Positions 8,020-18,126 of a stretch of 64,000 bases of DNA are shown one piece after another; the stretch's first letter is position 1; every line of letters begins with the position of its first letter. The DNA lies in the NCBI GenBank assembly GCA_029246415.1, contig JAQWNF010000038.1, positions 1 to 64,000 on the forward strand, given 5' to 3'. The notes beneath the pieces were generated by a model, which ran no database searches, had not been told where the DNA came from, and worked only from the letters and a program-made list of their open reading frames with translations. Both the position numbers and the translations under genes were made by a program. Source of the stretch: Glaciecola sp. (GTDB lineage Bacteria > Pseudomonadota > Gammaproteobacteria > Enterobacterales > Alteromonadaceae).

Positions 8020-10029
8020 AATTCTTATGAATGTATTACGTTGATGATGTTTTGCTATCGCGCGGCAAAGCGCTTGTGCGGTTCCCGACACCGCAACATA
8101 AGAACGTGCTCGTGTGATCCCAGTATAAATTAGCTCTTTGGTAATTCCGACACTATCATCTGGCGGTAATATAATGAACACCTTATCAAACTCACTTCCT
8201 TGGGTTTTATGGATGGTCATTGCATATAGCGATTGTACAGCTGGCAAACGGTAAGGGGATATCGCCAAAGGAGGTTGCTTTCCTCTGTCAATATATGCGG
8301 TCAACCCATTATCCTCATTGAGTAATACAACGCCTGAATCCCCATTATAAACCCCCAGCTGTGCGTCATTTTGAGTAATCAAAATTGCCCGACCATGATA
8401 CATACCATTGATCGATAACTTGAGAGGATCACTGATATTCTTTAATAAATATTGGTCAATTAAGTAATTAATTCCACTCACCCCATAAAAACCTTTGCGA
8501 CTTGGTGTCAGTATGCGGAATTGTTTAAGTTGCTCAATCGCCATAACAGGATCACTACAGGTCAGTAATGATTCGTAATATGCCTTGGCTAATGCAAGGA
8601 TACTCGCTGTTGTCTGAGTTTTAAGTAGCTGATATAAACTCTCGCTGCTATCGCTAGTGTAATCTGCAGCGCTAGTATTAGTAAGTAACAATGGTTGTGA
8701 TAACGGTGCAATGAGAGGTTCAGCCTCTGACCATAACGTTTGGATCTCAGCTAGTTTCGTCAGCATTGCTTGCGTATCACCGCTATAAATTGCATTGGCT
8801 ACATCATTGACATTGGCATTAGAGCGCATATTTTGCATTAAAGTCGTTGCATAATTGCTCGGGTTGGCTGTTGGAATATCATTTACAGTGACGGGTTTAA
8901 CTATATGTTGCGAAATATTAGGGTTAAATGCATCCAGCCAAGTAGTAATAGTATTAGAAAACACATTCACTGATTTAGGCATTAAATCATGTAACACGGC
9001 GCCACTTTCAACCGAAGGTAACTGAGCAGTATCACCAATTAAAATTATACGAGTGTCGCTTCGGCATGCACTGAGTAATCGATAAAACAGTGCTGTATCT
9101 AGCATGGAAGCCTCATCTACCACCAATAAATCAAAAGGCAATGGGTGTAGTGCATTATATCTGGCTTCTCCAGAACCTTTGCGAATTGCCAACAAGCGGT
9201 GAATTGTAGTGGCTTGTTCCGGTATTTGTTCTAATAGTTCACTAGCAATAGATTGATTTTTTAATGACTCTACTTCATTAATAATTGACTCAGACACACG
9301 CTGTGCTGCTTTACCTGTTGGTGCACAAAGCCCGATAGATAATTTATTTTGCGCTTGAGCTAAGATTAGCAAGAGTGTTCTAAGTACCGTATAGGTTTTG
9401 CCTGTACCTGGCCCACCATTAATGATGTAAAACGGCTGAGTTAGAGCGGTAAGACTAGCAATAGACTGCCAAGGATTACTATCAGGGTTGGGGTATAATT
9501 GCGGGTATAACTGCAAAGCCTGAGGACTGATCTCTGGTATTTCAGTTCGGACCCGTTTAGATATTTCTTGAGAAATATATTGCTCATAGTTATACGTTTT
9601 TTGGGTAAATAAACGCTCTTCATGCACAACGAGTAAATGCCCATGAATTGGCTGCTGTTGTAACTGTCGTAGAACTAAATTAATTTGTTCTAAGTTTGGA
9701 AACTTATAGCCTTTTTTAAGCTGTGGGGCAATTTTAGAAGCAATAGACGACTCAGCCTGGTTAGTATCTTGGGTACTTTCATCAGTGCTCTCTCCAGTGC
9801 TCTCCTTAAAGTAACACTGGTCAGCTAAATCCTTTAGCCGAATATGACTATGTCCCTGACACTGAGCTTGTTGCAAGGCTAATAACAATCCACATGCAGT
9901 TTTAATGTCGTCAGCAATTGGCGCATAGGCTAACTGCGATTTATCAAAATAAGCAGTCAGCTGTGTTAGCACCAGTGCTATATCTAACGTAGTGGCATGT
10001 AATGTTTGTGTAAAATTATGGATACTCAT
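8005..10029 (-). CDS. recD: Exodeoxyribonuclease V alpha subunit RecD
   Basis: 674 aa. This is the 5'-3' helicase of RecBCD, which unwinds DNA ends and loads RecA after Chi. Walker A is GGPGTGKT (205-212); the DEAD-like motif is VVDEASMLD, with IILIGDTAQLPSVESGAVL downstream. The C-terminal UvrD-like segment is YAMTIHKTQGSEFDKVFIILP and LIYTGITRARSYV. The N-terminal 200 residues form the RecB-interaction domain and hold a Ser/Thr/Glu-rich insert near 76-92. The start overlaps the recB stop by 4 bp (ATGA), so translation is coupled. The end overlaps hemN by 15 bp. Confidence 0.95.
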   Translation of the reverse strand: MSIHNFTQTLHATTLDIALVLTQLTAYFDKSQLAYAPIADDIKTACGLLLALQQAQCQGHSHIRLKDLADQCYFKESTGESTDESTQDTNQAESSIASKIAPQLKKGYKFPNLEQINLVLRQLQQQPIHGHLLVVHEERLFTQKTYNYEQYISQEISKRVRTEIPEISPQALQLYPQLYPNPDSNPWQSIASLTALTQPFYIINGGPGTGKTYTVLRTLLLILAQAQNKLSIGLCAPTGKAAQRVSESIINEVESLKNQSIASELLEQIPEQATTIHRLLAIRKGSGEARYNALHPLPFDLLVVDEASMLDTALFYRLLSACRSDTRIILIGDTAQLPSVESGAVLHDLMPKSVNVFSNTITTWLDAFNPNISQHIVKPVTVNDIPTANPSNYATTLMQNMRSNANVNDVANAIYSGDTQAMLTKLAEIQTLWSEAEPLIAPLSQPLLLTNTSAADYTSDSSESLYQLLKTQTTASILALAKAYYESLLTCSDPVMAIEQLKQFRILTPSRKGFYGVSGINYLIDQYLLKNISDPLKLSINGMYHGRAILITQNDAQLGVYNGDSGVVLLNEDNGLTAYIDRGKQPPLAISPYRLPAVQSLYAMTIHKTQGSEFDKVFIILPPDDSVGITKELIYTGITRARSYVAVSGTAQALCRAIAKHHQRNTFIRILDNT

Positions 10030-13000
10030 AATGCAATCTCTGTCTTCATCTCGCTACTGGCAAACGCATCTTGCAGTGCTGACATATCTTGTTGGGTGAT
10101 TGCACGAAAATATACACCGCTATCTGCTGGTGCTTGTGGTGACATGCCTCGTAGATAAAAATAATACACGCCTCCTAAATGGATCTGAGGGTCATAATCA
10201 ACGATCCTCTGCGCTAATAAGTTATGCAGCACCCATGTATAAATTAAATACTGTAAATCATAATGATGCAATTGAATATCCTTTAACATAGCGTCATGAG
10301 AGTAATCAGCAAATGAATTTCCCAGATGTGTCGATTTGTAATCCGATACATAATATTTACCTTCAAACTCGAAAATCAAATCGATAAACCCCTGCATCAT
10401 GCCTTGCAGTTTTCGTTTAACCGAAGCAATAGATACATGCATGCCGCGGTGTGATTTAAGTAATTGAGTTAATGATTCAATTGAAGTATTTGTTAGCGGA
10501 AAATAAAACTGAGGCTCGCGCAAGGTTTGTCGCATCGTTAATTGCTGCAATGAAAAGGCAGTTCCACTTTGTGGATCTGTTAATGGCGTACGCACGACTT
10601 CATTTAGCCACTCGATTACTTCAGGTGCATGCTCAATATCTGAAGATAAAAACTCTTTAAACTCTTGCTCCACTATATCAATCGCAAAAGGTTCGGTAAA
10701 ATCACTCTTTTCTAAAATGTTATGTAATAAGTTTCCAGCGCCCGCCCCTTTGGTCAATGTAAAACGAATTAAATCCGTGTCCGTATTATTCAGTGCGACA
10801 AATGTACTATCATCTACATGCAGTTTTTCATTTAAATCGAGCTTTGCATTGTGCTTTAACAATTTTGAGTAAGAGTAAACCTGCCACTGCGATTGAGTTT
10901 TTCCTGCGTATGTTAAAGCCGCTAATACCGGAGGGCTATTATCCGTTTCCATTCGCTTTAAATTAATCTCATCAGGTACAAGATGATAAGCAAAGACACT
11001 CGACTCATGCTTAGCCAGTGTCGCCATGTAATCATGTACCGATAATTGATGACGATTAGCTATTTGCGATAACACAAAATGAATAGCTGAATTGTCGAAT
11101 TGATGTATATCTTGATACCCTAAATAACAGCGATGAGCAGCACGTGTTATTGCTACATATAATAGTCTGATCCCTTCTCGACTGAGTTGCTCTGTTTGCT
11201 GAGCTTCAATATGCGGTACTCGCCCCAAAAAGTGCCTTTTTTCTTTCAGCTCAGTATCATAATAAGTGCAAAACTTGGCGCTATCAGAAATGATTTTATC
11301 TTTACCAAAACTATCAAATGGAACAAATACAATTGGATACTCTAAGCCTTTAGAGCCATGGATCGTGACAATCTTGATTAATGCCTCATCCGACTCTAGT
11401 CGCTGACAATAGCTATCTGCTTCATTTTTTTGAGCTAATTTTTCATATAAAAATGTCACCGTCATGGTTACCAATGAATTGGTACGTTCCACTTCATTGA
11501 GAATTTCCGCTAACTGCATGTAATTAGATATAATTCGTTCAATCTCATCACTATGTCCGTAAACTGTAAAGTGATTTTTTAATACGAAAGTCAGCATTGC
11601 CATAACACCATCTCGCTGCCAGCGTTGGTGTAATTCATGAGCGAGCAATTTATATTGCTCGATTGCATTGGGATCATTTTCTATTGCAAATAAGGCATGT
11701 CGCTCTAGCCCCATTAAGTCGGTGCCAAGCATTGCTTTAAATGCTCTGTCTTGATTGAAATTCAAAATCCCATTGAGAAACCGGTATAAATTCGTCGCTT
11801 GATTGGACGTAAATATAGAAGTGCGATCACTTAAAATCACACTATTAAGACCACAATTAGCAAATATTTTTTTAATCACTTGCCCTTGAGCTCGGTTATT
11901 CACCAAAATCGCAATATCAGCAGGAGCAATTAAACGCTCACCCAAATATACATCGGTTATCAGCCGTTGTACTTCTCGTGCTACCCATTGGGACATCAAT
12001 TTGATAGCTGAAAATTTATCTTGTGCAACAGGGTGCTCTGTATCAATTTGCTCGCTATCAAGTGCGAAAAAATGGGTACCGGATTGCGATAAAGGATCTT
12101 GTAAGGGAGTTGCATTCGCTTTGGCTTTAGACGTAGCTAAAATCCAGTTATATTGGATTTTATAGTCAAATAAACCATGTTCTGGTGTGGGTAAGGAGGT
12201 ATGGCCAGAAGTACTATCATCGCTTACTTGTCCTTGTTGTTGCGCCCATAATTGTAAGTCTTGAATGCGATATTGAGGCACAGACAAGCCATAGAACAAG
12301 GTATTATAGCCGTTAACCACTGACTCTGTAGAGCGATAGTTGGTATCCATACTCCAATGATAATTAGCATCTGTTACAGCCTTGAGGTAGGTAAAGACAT
12401 CCCCCCCACGAAATCCATAAATAGCTTGCTTAGGATCGCCAATCATCAACAACATGAAACTCGGATCATCATTGGGGTAAACATGCTGAAATATCGCGTA
12501 TTGATCCGCGTCTGTATCTTGAAACTCATCAATTAACGCAATAGGAAATTGAGTTTGAATCGAACTAATTAGTTGAGCATTGCCACCGACTATTTGTTGT
12601 GAAAACAAAGACACAGTATCAGAATGGTCTAACACACCATTGTGTCTTTTTTCAGCACCCGCCAAAGCCTTAATCGTATCTAGTGACTCGGCTATTAGTT
12701 TTATTGCTTCTATATTTTGCGCTAACTCACTAAAACGCTTGTTGTATGTGGCAAAGCTTTTTTTCACCACATCGTGAAAGGCCTTGAACACAGCAATGAG
12801 CGCGTCAGGCTCATTAACGTTGAGTGTTTTAACATACCCTTTAATGGCGGTTCCATGCATCATCACAGATAATATAGGGGTAATATCCGAATATTTAGTC
12901 GCATTACACCAGTCCAGTACTTCATGTACAACGATGTCTTTTTTCTTTGCATCGAAGAAGGCTTGGATCTGTGCAACATGCGGGGAAAGTTCAATTGAAA

Positions 13001-13736
13001 AGGCACTTCTTTGTCGTGCTAACGCCTCAAAAATGACTTGCCCTGAATGCTGTGCCAATCCAGCAAGGGACGATTCAGTTGGATACTCTACGGGTAATGT
13101 ACTTAATAAAATCGACTTGTACGTTTCAAAATATTTAGTTGGGGTTTCAATACCCATTTCTCGCAACGCAGAGCGAATTTGAGGATTGGATTGCTGCTGT
13201 AAAAACCAATCTTGGATCACTTCAATATAAATAGACTCACTATCATCAATAATCGCTTGTTCAAAAGGATGATGAGTTAAAAAAGAAGATTGAGTTAACA
13301 TCCGCCCACAAAAACTATTAATGGTAAAAATAGCGGCTTCGTCCATTTCATACACAGCTAACTTTAATCTTTGTAACGCTAGCTCAACACTCAGATCTGC
13401 TTCCGTGTTGATGATATGTGTCAACAGCGGATCCCACTCATTTCTATCGCCCTCTAACATTACAATAAACTCTTGTAATGTATGAGCTATACGTGCTCGC
13501 AACTCTTGGGTCGCAGCTTTAGTAAATGTCACGATCAATAACTGCTTAATCGATATTTGTTTGACCAATAACACCTTAATCGCGATTCGAGTAATGTTAA
13601 ACGTTTTACCAGTACCAGCACTCGCTTCAATTAAATGTCGATGTGCTAATGGTAATGCTTGCACATCCAAGGGTAAAAATTCAGGAGTCGAATCTACTAC
13701 TGTATTTGAATTTGAGCCGCATACAGTGTTACTCAT
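10026..13736 (-). CDS. recB: Exodeoxyribonuclease V beta subunit RecB
   Basis: 1236 aa. This is the 3'-5' helicase and nuclease of RecBCD. The N-terminal UvrD-type helicase has Walker A EASAGTGKT (37-45), FTKAATQELRARI, LIDEFQDTDADQ, GDPKQAIYGFRGGD, TIHGSKGLEYPIVFVP and LLYVAITRAAHRCYLG. The C-terminal RecB-family nuclease has GFIDLIFEF...YVSDYKS, with Asp1119, Asp1132 and Lys1134 in the catalytic positions. It overlaps recC upstream and recD downstream by 4 bp each, giving a tight recC-recB-recD operon. Unlike E. coli, no ptrA lies between recC and recB. Confidence 0.96.
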   Translation of the reverse strand: MSNTVCGSNSNTVVDSTPEFLPLDVQALPLAHRHLIEASAGTGKTFNITRIAIKVLLVKQISIKQLLIVTFTKAATQELRARIAHTLQEFIVMLEGDRNEWDPLLTHIINTEADLSVELALQRLKLAVYEMDEAAIFTINSFCGRMLTQSSFLTHHPFEQAIIDDSESIYIEVIQDWFLQQQSNPQIRSALREMGIETPTKYFETYKSILLSTLPVEYPTESSLAGLAQHSGQVIFEALARQRSAFSIELSPHVAQIQAFFDAKKKDIVVHEVLDWCNATKYSDITPILSVMMHGTAIKGYVKTLNVNEPDALIAVFKAFHDVVKKSFATYNKRFSELAQNIEAIKLIAESLDTIKALAGAEKRHNGVLDHSDTVSLFSQQIVGGNAQLISSIQTQFPIALIDEFQDTDADQYAIFQHVYPNDDPSFMLLMIGDPKQAIYGFRGGDVFTYLKAVTDANYHWSMDTNYRSTESVVNGYNTLFYGLSVPQYRIQDLQLWAQQQGQVSDDSTSGHTSLPTPEHGLFDYKIQYNWILATSKAKANATPLQDPLSQSGTHFFALDSEQIDTEHPVAQDKFSAIKLMSQWVAREVQRLITDVYLGERLIAPADIAILVNNRAQGQVIKKIFANCGLNSVILSDRTSIFTSNQATNLYRFLNGILNFNQDRAFKAMLGTDLMGLERHALFAIENDPNAIEQYKLLAHELHQRWQRDGVMAMLTFVLKNHFTVYGHSDEIERIISNYMQLAEILNEVERTNSLVTMTVTFLYEKLAQKNEADSYCQRLESDEALIKIVTIHGSKGLEYPIVFVPFDSFGKDKIISDSAKFCTYYDTELKEKRHFLGRVPHIEAQQTEQLSREGIRLLYVAITRAAHRCYLGYQDIHQFDNSAIHFVLSQIANRHQLSVHDYMATLAKHESSVFAYHLVPDEINLKRMETDNSPPVLAALTYAGKTQSQWQVYSYSKLLKHNAKLDLNEKLHVDDSTFVALNNTDTDLIRFTLTKGAGAGNLLHNILEKSDFTEPFAIDIVEQEFKEFLSSDIEHAPEVIEWLNEVVRTPLTDPQSGTAFSLQQLTMRQTLREPQFYFPLTNTSIESLTQLLKSHRGMHVSIASVKRKLQGMMQGFIDLIFEFEGKYYVSDYKSTHLGNSFADYSHDAMLKDIQLHHYDLQYLIYTWVLHNLLAQRIVDYDPQIHLGGVYYFYLRGMSPQAPADSGVYFRAITQQDMSALQDAFASSEMKTEIAL

Positions 13737-16700
13737 TTGCTCGCTCCTTTTTTAGGTTTTTTGTCTGCTACTACAAATTTTCCGGTTACGGCTTGTTGAA
13801 TTAATGGGTGTAAATACAGTCGTGACAATAACTTCACATCAATATCTTGATGAGTAAATCCATGAGGAAATAACCAAGTACAATACGTGTTTAGGAACCA
13901 TTTGCTCGTACTAAACTTATCTTGTCGTTGCTCGCCAAATGTATCCAATACATACCCTATATTAGGAATATCACTGTAACAGGTTGAGCTCTCAGGCAAT
14001 TTAGCATGTAAATCATTGTACAAAGCCAAGTGAACAAATGTAGGGATTTGCAATGCTTGGTGATACACGCTTAACATCAGCTCAATTAACTCTTCAGCTT
14101 GTTCAAGACTAAGATGCTGTGAAGGGATCGTCACCGACTCAATCCCAAATGTAGGTTGTTTAGCTAGCGTTTTAGCTTTTAAATAGCGTAATGTCGTGTC
14201 TCCTGAACGCTTAAAATAACACAACTTTAGGCAGTGTCGAAACAGTACAATAAGGCTGAACTCAGGCCTTTTTGCGGTAGGGCCTTCTTTGTGAATTAAT
14301 GTATCAGAACGATACTCATTATCCATAGCGATACTTGCTTGAATATAAAATGGCACACCTTGTACTGTTTTGTGTAAATGTATGTGACTAATATCCTTGG
14401 TTAATTCGACCCCGACGAGTCCTTGAGCGACACTCTGTGAGGCATTCACGTAAGGCTGCATATCAGTATTATCCAACATCCAACTAGAAATATCGCCGCG
14501 GTTGATTAAAGGCTGACGATAATCATCATGCTCGTCAACATCTTCACTCCCCTCACTCATAGCCATCAATTGCCCTTGAGATACAGCGCTACTTAATAGC
14601 TTATCTTTGGTCAATGCATCTAAATTAAATGGCTCTATATCAGTATTTATATTAATAAATTCATCCAAATAGATTTGATATTGTTGATTAACCAATAATT
14701 TGAATGGATTTTTTAATAGGTTAATCAAATCCGATTCATCAATATATATATTATTGTGAATGGTTAAGGGCGTGACTGTATGCAAGTGAGCTTGGTGATT
14801 AGCAAGAGATAACCACCCCTGATCATATGATCCTTGTTGCTGATATTGTTGGCGCGCCGTATCAAATAAAGTAGGACTAAATGGTTGTAAAGGTTGTAAG
14901 TGAGTAACTTTATTGGCAAATGGTTCTGATGCCGGAAACTTATTGTTAAGGTAATCAATAAATTCCTGCAACACCAAGCTAGGCTCCAACGTCTGATTAT
15001 CTTTTACACTTTGTCCTTGATAGCTAAGGTATAAATATTCTCTTGCCGATAATATCGCTTCTAAAAATAGGTAACGATCTTCATTTCGTCGAGACCGATC
15101 ACCGTCTTTGGAATCACTACAAGCAATCAAATCAATACTGTTGGGTGATGTTACACGTGGGAACACGCCTTCATTTAAACCCAGAATACAAATCATCTTG
15201 AATGGTACACTGCGCATGGGTACCATAGAGCTGAATGTAACTTGCCCAGTTAAGAACTGATTAAGCGCATCCGGCATGCCAAAACGATCGGTCAAACTTT
15301 CTCGTATAATGGCAAGTTCTAACTCCCCTGTATAACCAGCAAATGCCACTTGTTTGCCTAAATCAACGACAGCCCGATGAATAGTCATCAGTACTTGTTC
15401 TTCTTGATTTGGACTAGCAAATAATTCCTCTAACATATTGCTCAATAAGCTGACCCATTGCTCAATTGGCTTGGTTCCCTGCAATGCTTGCCTGAACTGT
15501 TTTAATTGTTCGATGAGCACTAACAATTTTGCTAAGACGCGTGTATTTAATCCCTCAATGGCAATCACATAATCATAATTAGCAGGTTGGCCAGCAGCTG
15601 CACTATGCAAACAACCTAGTGCTAGGCGTTGTAAGCCCCATTCCCAAGAGTAGATATCGTCACTTTCATCACTGTGTAACACGCCCTTTTTATGTTCGGC
15701 ATTTACGCCCCATTTGATGTTAGCCTGCTCCAACCATAGTTGACACAAAGAAAGCTCATCAGGCGTCAAAGTTAGTTTGGTTTGCACCATCGGGATATGC
15801 AGGTAATCAATAATCTTTAACACAGAAAAGCGGCTATCAGGTAACTCCAACATATCCAAAAACATCATTACCGCAGATTCACTATCCAAAGGGGCACGAT
15901 CAGCAATTGAACAAACTAATTGTGGCGATCCTGGCGGTTGAGGCTTGTGCACTGGACGAAAGACGCTATTTACAAATGGGGCATATTCTTCTACTGATGG
16001 GCACATAACGAGAATTTCGTGAGGCTGAATACTCGGATCATGTTGTAAAATACGCAGTAACTCATCATGCAATACTTGAACTTCACGCACTGGGCTGTAA
16101 CAGCTATGAATTTGTAGCGAACGATCCGACTTTACCGCATCTTGTGCTGTTGGGTTGAGCATTCCTGTAGCAATATCAGTTTGGATGGTATGTAAAATAT
16201 TCGTTGAGTGCTCTAGGTCATTTTCGGGAATAACAAACAATTTATTATCGGTAATATCTGGATAATTAATATCTTGTAACTGATTAAACAGTGTCCGTCC
16301 CTGACTGCCAAGATTAGCAAGCAACGGATGCGGTTGTTCTTCAGCTTTTAACACTGCAATGCTATTGGCTAATTGACGTTTTAGCGCAACTTTGTCACTG
16401 ACTAAATCGCCCCAATATTCACTACAAGGATTAAGGAAAAATAAATATACATCGGTATGTTTCGCCACTTCGGAGAAAAATGTAATTTGTGTTGGTGATA
16501 AGGTATTTACAGCAAAAATATATAATGGATTGGGCAATGTTTCAGCCGCACTTGCAAGGCCTTTGATTGCCTCAGCCCTAAGGTAAGCAGGATGTTGTGC
16601 ATTTTCTTGAGTTAACATTTGCCAAATAAGTTGCTGCCAAGGCTCCAACGCTTCTGATAACCCAATAGTATTGCCTTGTTCCCATTGCGTTAACCAATCG

Positions 16701-17149
16701 CTGCGATAAATCGAGTATTGTTCAAAAATATCCGCAACTTGCTTGGCTAAGCGAAAACACTGGAGGTTAGGATCGTTTTGCGATTGCCAATAGGCATTGG
16801 CTAACGTTGCTTGAGCGTGTTCAGTAAACGCCTCTGATTGTAAAATACCGTATATATTCCACACTAGGTATTCTCGTTTATACGGAGAGTCATGCGGGAC
16901 CTCATCACCTAACACTAAGCGACAAATACGATAAATCTCACGAGATACCAATGGAAAATCGATATTCATTGCCAAACCCGTTTGTTTGGCTATTTCCATA
17001 TTGAGATAATGTTTCATTCCCTGACTCTCAACCACAATAGAAGCCGTATCAAATACATGACGTTTCTTTGCAGTATAGTCATCTTGAATAAAAGCTATTA
17101 ACACTTGGGTTAATAACTCTTGTTTATTCGAGGGTACAACATGAAACAT
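13733..17149 (-). CDS. recC: Exodeoxyribonuclease V gamma subunit RecC
   Basis: 1138 aa, near E. coli RecC (1122). RecC holds the dead helicase/nuclease folds that split the strands and read Chi. Recognisable segments are the N-terminal HVVPSNKQELLTQVLIAFI, the SQGMKHYLNMEIAKQTGLAMNIDFPL block, ILVMCPSVEEYAPFVNSVF, GQVTFSSMVPMRSVPFKMICILGLNEGVFPR and RSRRNEDRYLFLEAILSAREYLYLSYQG. It is the first gene of the recCBD operon. AAGGA lies ten bases before the ATG. It is divergent from the dUTPase gene across a 235-bp spacer that should carry both promoters; I cannot pick convincing boxes there. Confidence 0.95.
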   Translation of the reverse strand: MFHVVPSNKQELLTQVLIAFIQDDYTAKKRHVFDTASIVVESQGMKHYLNMEIAKQTGLAMNIDFPLVSREIYRICRLVLGDEVPHDSPYKREYLVWNIYGILQSEAFTEHAQATLANAYWQSQNDPNLQCFRLAKQVADIFEQYSIYRSDWLTQWEQGNTIGLSEALEPWQQLIWQMLTQENAQHPAYLRAEAIKGLASAAETLPNPLYIFAVNTLSPTQITFFSEVAKHTDVYLFFLNPCSEYWGDLVSDKVALKRQLANSIAVLKAEEQPHPLLANLGSQGRTLFNQLQDINYPDITDNKLFVIPENDLEHSTNILHTIQTDIATGMLNPTAQDAVKSDRSLQIHSCYSPVREVQVLHDELLRILQHDPSIQPHEILVMCPSVEEYAPFVNSVFRPVHKPQPPGSPQLVCSIADRAPLDSESAVMMFLDMLELPDSRFSVLKIIDYLHIPMVQTKLTLTPDELSLCQLWLEQANIKWGVNAEHKKGVLHSDESDDIYSWEWGLQRLALGCLHSAAAGQPANYDYVIAIEGLNTRVLAKLLVLIEQLKQFRQALQGTKPIEQWVSLLSNMLEELFASPNQEEQVLMTIHRAVVDLGKQVAFAGYTGELELAIIRESLTDRFGMPDALNQFLTGQVTFSSMVPMRSVPFKMICILGLNEGVFPRVTSPNSIDLIACSDSKDGDRSRRNEDRYLFLEAILSAREYLYLSYQGQSVKDNQTLEPSLVLQEFIDYLNNKFPASEPFANKVTHLQPLQPFSPTLFDTARQQYQQQGSYDQGWLSLANHQAHLHTVTPLTIHNNIYIDESDLINLLKNPFKLLVNQQYQIYLDEFININTDIEPFNLDALTKDKLLSSAVSQGQLMAMSEGSEDVDEHDDYRQPLINRGDISSWMLDNTDMQPYVNASQSVAQGLVGVELTKDISHIHLHKTVQGVPFYIQASIAMDNEYRSDTLIHKEGPTAKRPEFSLIVLFRHCLKLCYFKRSGDTTLRYLKAKTLAKQPTFGIESVTIPSQHLSLEQAEELIELMLSVYHQALQIPTFVHLALYNDLHAKLPESSTCYSDIPNIGYVLDTFGEQRQDKFSTSKWFLNTYCTWLFPHGFTHQDIDVKLLSRLYLHPLIQQAVTGKFVVADKKPKKGASK

Positions 17150-17383
17150 AGGCCAAATTTCCTTTTTAGGGTAAGTAAAAGCAAAGAATCCATTGTGTGT
17201 ATTTTAACCAAATCGAACAAATGACACACATGTATGTTTATACAGTTAAGATGTTAAGTAAACATGATCATAAGCGCTTATGCAAGATCAGTTTTTGCAA
17301 AATAATTTATTTGCCATTTGTGTCTTAACCGAATACTCGAAAAGGTTTACACTAAGCGTAATTTAACACTGACTGAGAACACT

Positions 17384-18037
17384 ATGCTCAACGCTCAACA
17401 ACTCGCGACTATGCTTGAACTACAACACAAAATGAATACCAAAGTTAACCCACAATGGATTGATGCCGGATATGGCTTTATGCGCGCAGCCATGGTCGAG
17501 TCAGTTGAAGCAATCGAGCATCACGGTTGGAAATGGTGGAAAGCACAAGAAAAAGACTTGCCACAATTGCAAATGGAATGCGTTGATATTTGGCATTTTG
17601 CCCTATCGCATATCATTATCAAGTTTAAAGGTGATATATCGGCTAGTGCAACTGCTATTGCGCAAGAATTAGCAAGTCCAAATGACACTGTTACGTTCGA
17701 TGGCACTGATTATACATTCGGCGCTCAATCGTTACTTGATAATCTAGAATTGATGACGGGATTAGCTGCAGCAAAACGATTTGATGTCGGTTTGTTTATG
17801 ATGATTATTGTTCAATGTGAGATGTCTAGTGATACCTTATTTGAACAATATGTGGGTAAAAACATTTTGAATTTTTTCCGCCAAGATCATGGCTACAAAG
17901 AAGGCACTTACATCAAAGAGTGGCAAGGAAGAGAAGACAACGAGCATTTGGTTGATGTACTTGAAGCACTTGATGCCAATATGCCTAATTACGCCGATGC
18001 AGTGTATACAGAACTGAAACAGCGCTATCCTCAATAA
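17384..18037 (+). CDS. Dimeric all-alpha dUTP diphosphatase (dUTPase_2 type)
   Basis: 217 aa from the ATG at 17384. An in-frame TTG at 17318 would add 22 unconserved residues. The metal-binding helices of the all-alpha NTP pyrophosphatase family are visible: ESVEAIEHHGWKWWK (Glu39, Glu42) and QMECVDIWHF (Glu65, Asp68). The lysine/glycine-rich end EGTYIKEWQGREDNEHL also fits. These enzymes hydrolyse dUTP (and dUDP) to dUMP, keeping uracil out of DNA, and are unrelated in fold to trimeric Dut. The dCTP deaminase Dcd in this window makes the substrate. The gene is divergent from recC; both act on DNA integrity, but co-regulation is only a guess. Confidence 0.85.
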   Translation: MLNAQQLATMLELQHKMNTKVNPQWIDAGYGFMRAAMVESVEAIEHHGWKWWKAQEKDLPQLQMECVDIWHFALSHIIIKFKGDISASATAIAQELASPNDTVTFDGTDYTFGAQSLLDNLELMTGLAAAKRFDVGLFMMIIVQCEMSSDTLFEQYVGKNILNFFRQDHGYKEGTYIKEWQGREDNEHLVDVLEALDANMPNYADAVYTELKQRYPQ

Positions 18038-18082
18038 GAACTTTACTGACAGTAATAAGTACTTCGCTCCCGTCAATAACGC

Positions 18083-18117
18083 GCAGCCCTAACCTTTGAT
18101 TCAAGAACTAGGGCTGC
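18083..18117. terminator. Hairpin between dUTPase and acyl-CoA synthetase genes
   Basis: A perfect 9-bp stem (GCAGCCCTA with TAGGGCTGC) and a 17-nt loop in the space between two convergent genes. There is no T-run after it, so it may be a weak terminator or an RNA-end stabiliser. Confidence 0.4.
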
Positions 18118-18126
18118 ATGTACATC

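Noticed and set aside
12784-13182. Plus-strand 132-residue open frame inside recB
   Set aside because: It is antisense to a conserved helicase region and shows no family resemblance or ribosome site; a shadow frame.
17318-17383. TTG start 22 codons upstream for the dUTPase
   Set aside because: The extra residues are not conserved in character and the ATG at 17384 gives the normal N-terminus.
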